From positions 1 through 64,000 of the forward strand of contig NZ_FNBL01000009.1 in NCBI RefSeq assembly GCF_900102315.1: DNA of 64,000 bases, read 5' to 3'. The notes below the pieces were generated by a model, which was not told where the DNA came from, did no database searches, and saw only the letters and a program-made list of their open reading frames with translations. Shown piece by piece: positions 62,151 to 64,000 of the stretch (its first letter is position 1; every line of letters begins with the position of its first letter). A program made the translations under genes and the position numbers. Origin of the DNA: Celeribacter baekdonensis. GTDB taxonomy: Bacteria; Pseudomonadota; Alphaproteobacteria; Rhodobacterales; Rhodobacteraceae.

Positions 62151-63344
62151 ATGAATACCCCCTTCTCTGCAATGCCCACAAAGACTCGCATCTCTGACGA
62201 CGCAGCGACGATGGATCTGGCCCAAGCGACGGCGATCCGTTCGGTCTCTGCACGCATTATCGAGGCCCCGACCCGGCGCAAACATAAGCTTTCGAACACT
62301 TCTTTGAGCCACCAAGGCTATATTTTTGTTGAGGTTGTGTTGGAGAATGGCGTTGTCGGTTTTGGAGAGGGCTCCACCTTGGGCGGGCCGCGCTGGGCCG
62401 AGGAGAGTGTTGAGGCCATGAAGGCCAATATCGACACCTATCTCGCGCCCGCTCTGATCGGCCATCCCGCCTGTTTCCTTGAGGCCGCCGCCACCAAAAT
62501 GGCGCAGGCCGCCAAGCGCAATTACACTGCCAAATCCGCTCTCGACATGGCCATGTTGGACGCCGTTGGTAAAACGCTGAACGTGCCCGCCCATGTCCTT
62601 TTGGGCGGGGCGCAGCGTGCGTCTTTTTCCGCCATTTGGGCCTTGGCTTCTGGTGATGCAGGCCAGGAGGTCGAAGAGGCCAAGGGCATGATCGAAAAGG
62701 GGTGGTTCAACCGCTTTAAAATCAAACTCGGCTTTGCTGACCCGTTGACCGATCTGGCGCGTCTGGCCGCCTTGAAAGCGGCGTTGCCCGAGGGCACGGA
62801 CATGATCGCGGATGTGAATCAAGGCTGGTCGGAGGCCGATTTTATCCGTTATGTGCCACATCTTGTGGACCTTGGGGTGAGTTTGATCGAACAACCGCTT
62901 CCCGCCGCCCAAATGCCTGCCATGGCGCGCATTGCCGCGCGCTCTCCGATCCCGATCATGCTGGACGAGGGCGTGTCCACCCTTGGCGAAGCCATGGACG
63001 GTTGTGGCGCAGGTGCGGGCTCAGTCCTGTCACTCAAACTGTGCAAACACGGTGGGGTGCATCAATTGAAACGGGTCGCGGGCATCGCACAGGCGGCGGG
63101 TGTTCAGCTTTACGGCGGGTGTCTTTTGGAAAGCTCCTTGGGTGCTGCGGGGCATTTGCACGCTTTCGCCACTTTGCCGAATTTGGACTGGGGCACCGAA
63201 CATTTCGGTCCGAAAATTCTGGTCGAGGATCTGTGTTCCGATGGGCTGCGCTATGAGAATTTTGAAGTGCATCTGCCGACAGGTCCGGGCCTTGGGGTCA
63301 CGCCTGACCCAGACCGTATCAATCGTTATGCCCGCAAAGACTAA
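62151..63344 (+). CDS. catB: Muconate cycloisomerase (enolase superfamily)
   Basis: The 397-residue enzyme has a capping domain and a barrel with catalytic lysines in RFKIKLG, metal ligands in ADVNQGW, IEQPLP and MLDEGVST, and the opposite-face lysine in LKLCKHGG. It turns cis,cis-muconate into muconolactone in the ortho-cleavage pathway. The N-terminus is about 25 residues longer than usual; a start later than 62151 is possible since the ribosome site (GGAAATGAT) is weak. Its neighbours are the dioxygenase before and an unknown protein after it. Confidence 0.87.
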   Translation: MNTPFSAMPTKTRISDDAATMDLAQATAIRSVSARIIEAPTRRKHKLSNTSLSHQGYIFVEVVLENGVVGFGEGSTLGGPRWAEESVEAMKANIDTYLAPALIGHPACFLEAAATKMAQAAKRNYTAKSALDMAMLDAVGKTLNVPAHVLLGGAQRASFSAIWALASGDAGQEVEEAKGMIEKGWFNRFKIKLGFADPLTDLARLAALKAALPEGTDMIADVNQGWSEADFIRYVPHLVDLGVSLIEQPLPAAQMPAMARIAARSPIPIMLDEGVSTLGEAMDGCGAGAGSVLSLKLCKHGGVHQLKRVAGIAQAAGVQLYGGCLLESSLGAAGHLHAFATLPNLDWGTEHFGPKILVEDLCSDGLRYENFEVHLPTGPGLGVTPDPDRINRYARKD

Positions 63345-63355
63345 AGGAAGTTCCC

Positions 63356-63745
63356 ATGCAAACCGCATCGCTGCGCGTCCGTTTTGAAGAGATGGGCATG
63401 GCGCTCACGCAAAAGCCGCATCTCAAACGCCTCGGGCAGTTGTTTTCCGAGACGGTTCTGATCGAAGTCGATGATCAGCAGATCTATCTGTACTTTCATC
63501 GTGGCCTGCTTGAGCGGGTCGAAGAAGGCCCGAGCAGCAAAATCCCGTGGCGGTTTGCCTTGCGTGTGGATGGTGAGGCGCTGGATGCCTTTTGGCACCC
63601 CATGCCAGCGCCACGGTTTCACGACATTTTCGGCTTTGTCAAAACCGGTCGTGGGCGGATTGATGGCGACATTCTTGCCCTTGTCAAAAACCTGAGGTTT
63701 TTCAAAGAATTTATGGCGCTGGGCCGTCAAAAGGAGGCCGCATAA
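63356..63745 (+). CDS. Hypothetical protein in the catechol operon
   Basis: The 129-residue protein starts 11 bases after the cycloisomerase and overlaps the next gene (TAATG). It has SETVLIEVDDQQIYLYFHRGLLERVEEGPSSKIPWRF, a lipid-pocket-like strand pattern reminiscent of SCP2-type folds. I do not recognise a family. At this place pathways usually carry muconolactone isomerase, but that enzyme is about 95 residues with a different pattern. It could be a replacement isomerase or an accessory protein. Confidence 0.55.
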   Translation: MQTASLRVRFEEMGMALTQKPHLKRLGQLFSETVLIEVDDQQIYLYFHRGLLERVEEGPSSKIPWRFALRVDGEALDAFWHPMPAPRFHDIFGFVKTGRGRIDGDILALVKNLRFFKEFMALGRQKEAA

Positions 63746-64000
63746 TGGCGCTTGAACAGATCATTGGCCGCTATGTGACGATTGAGGTCCAAGGCCGCAA
63801 AAACCGCATCTATTTTGAAGAAGCGGGCAGCGGGCAGCCGGTCCTGTGTTTCCACACAGCGGGCGCAGACAGCCGCCAGTGGCGGCATATCCTGAACGAT
63901 CCCGAGTTGACCAAAGCCTATCGTTTCATCGCACCGGACATGCCGTGGCATGGCAAATCTTTGCCGCCTGAGGGGTTTCATGAGGAAGAATACCTTTTGA
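63745..64000 (+). CDS. Alpha/beta hydrolase, N-terminal part (cut by window end)
   Basis: ATG 63745 with AAAGGAGG upstream opens MALEQIIGRYVTIEVQGRKN. It continues with FEEAGSGQPVLCFHTAGADSRQWRHIL and FIAPDMPWHGKS, the start of the alpha/beta-hydrolase fold with its oxyanion HTAG loop. The nucleophile elbow lies beyond base 64000. In this operon a 3-oxoadipate enol-lactonase role is likely by analogy. Confidence 0.75.
   Translation, partial: MALEQIIGRYVTIEVQGRKNRIYFEEAGSGQPVLCFHTAGADSRQWRHILNDPELTKAYRFIAPDMPWHGKSLPPEGFHEEEYLL

Noticed and set aside
1-64000. CRISPR array, rRNA genes, prophage or replication origin
   Set aside because: I saw no evenly spaced repeat family, rRNA-like sequence, phage structural genes or DnaA-box cluster on reading the window.

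Overview
The window is a GC-rich alphaproteobacterial chromosome segment that looks like the Roseobacter/Rhodobacteraceae group. The grounds are the glpSTPQUV-type polyol transporter, the set of polyol, aromatic and ABC-uptake operons, the tRNA-Arg(CCT) and the family features of most proteins. It is mostly catabolic and transport genes, interrupted by worn-out insertion sequences and an arsenic-resistance region.

Region 1 (1-1.5 kb) is an IS graveyard with IS256, IS4 and IS21 remnants. Region 2 (1.6-8.4 kb) is a DeoR regulator divergent from an operon with a binding-protein ABC transporter followed by a metallo-beta-lactamase-fold hydrolase, a histidine phosphatase and a HAD phosphatase. This layout suggests uptake and dephosphorylation of a phosphorylated organic compound. 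Region 3 (9.1-17.1 kb) is an arsenic or metalloid region. It has three ArsR repressors, two ArsP-like UPF0718 permeases, a thioredoxin, an MBL protein, an OsmC protein, a frameshifted MFS transporter, a frameshifted CDF fragment and ACR3, plus an arsC whose 3' half has been replaced by a phoX fragment. IS110 and IS66 remnants border it on the right.

Region 4 (18.5-24.3 kb) is core-like: a DEAD-box RNA helicase, ilvD, a LacI-type regulator and tRNA-Arg(CCT). Between the LacI gene and the tRNA is a small transcription unit that I infer from the sequence. It has a promoter overlapped by a perfect LacI-type operator, a long stem, a 21-codon reading frame and a strong terminator.

Region 5 (25.0-48.1 kb) contains two parallel polyol modules. 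Each pairs a GlpD-like flavoprotein dehydrogenase with an FGGY kinase and a complete ABC importer. Module 1 uses GlpSTPQUV, whose two ATPases are complementarily degenerate, and has a GntR/HutC regulator. Module 2 uses a MalK-type importer, a predicted TIM-barrel aldolase and a SorC-type regulator, and starts behind a 15-bp perfect inverted repeat. A ThDP-dependent enzyme and a PPP-family phosphatase lie between them. The combined logic is import, phosphorylation, oxidation and aldol cleavage of polyols that are probably not plain glycerol.

Region 6 (48.2-57.6 kb) holds a butanediol-dehydrogenase-like enzyme, an FMO-like monooxygenase, an AcoR-like regulator with a dismantled AAA+ domain, a small unknown protein coupled to it, and a divergent ABC uptake operon. 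Region 7 (57.7-64 kb) is a Liv-type ABC transporter without a nearby binding protein. It is divergent from an intradiol ring-cleavage dioxygenase, a muconate cycloisomerase, an unknown protein and an alpha/beta hydrolase cut by the window end. This is an aromatic ortho-cleavage branch with its probable importer.

No computation or database search was run. Family names rest on motifs and recalled family patterns, and substrates are mostly inferred.
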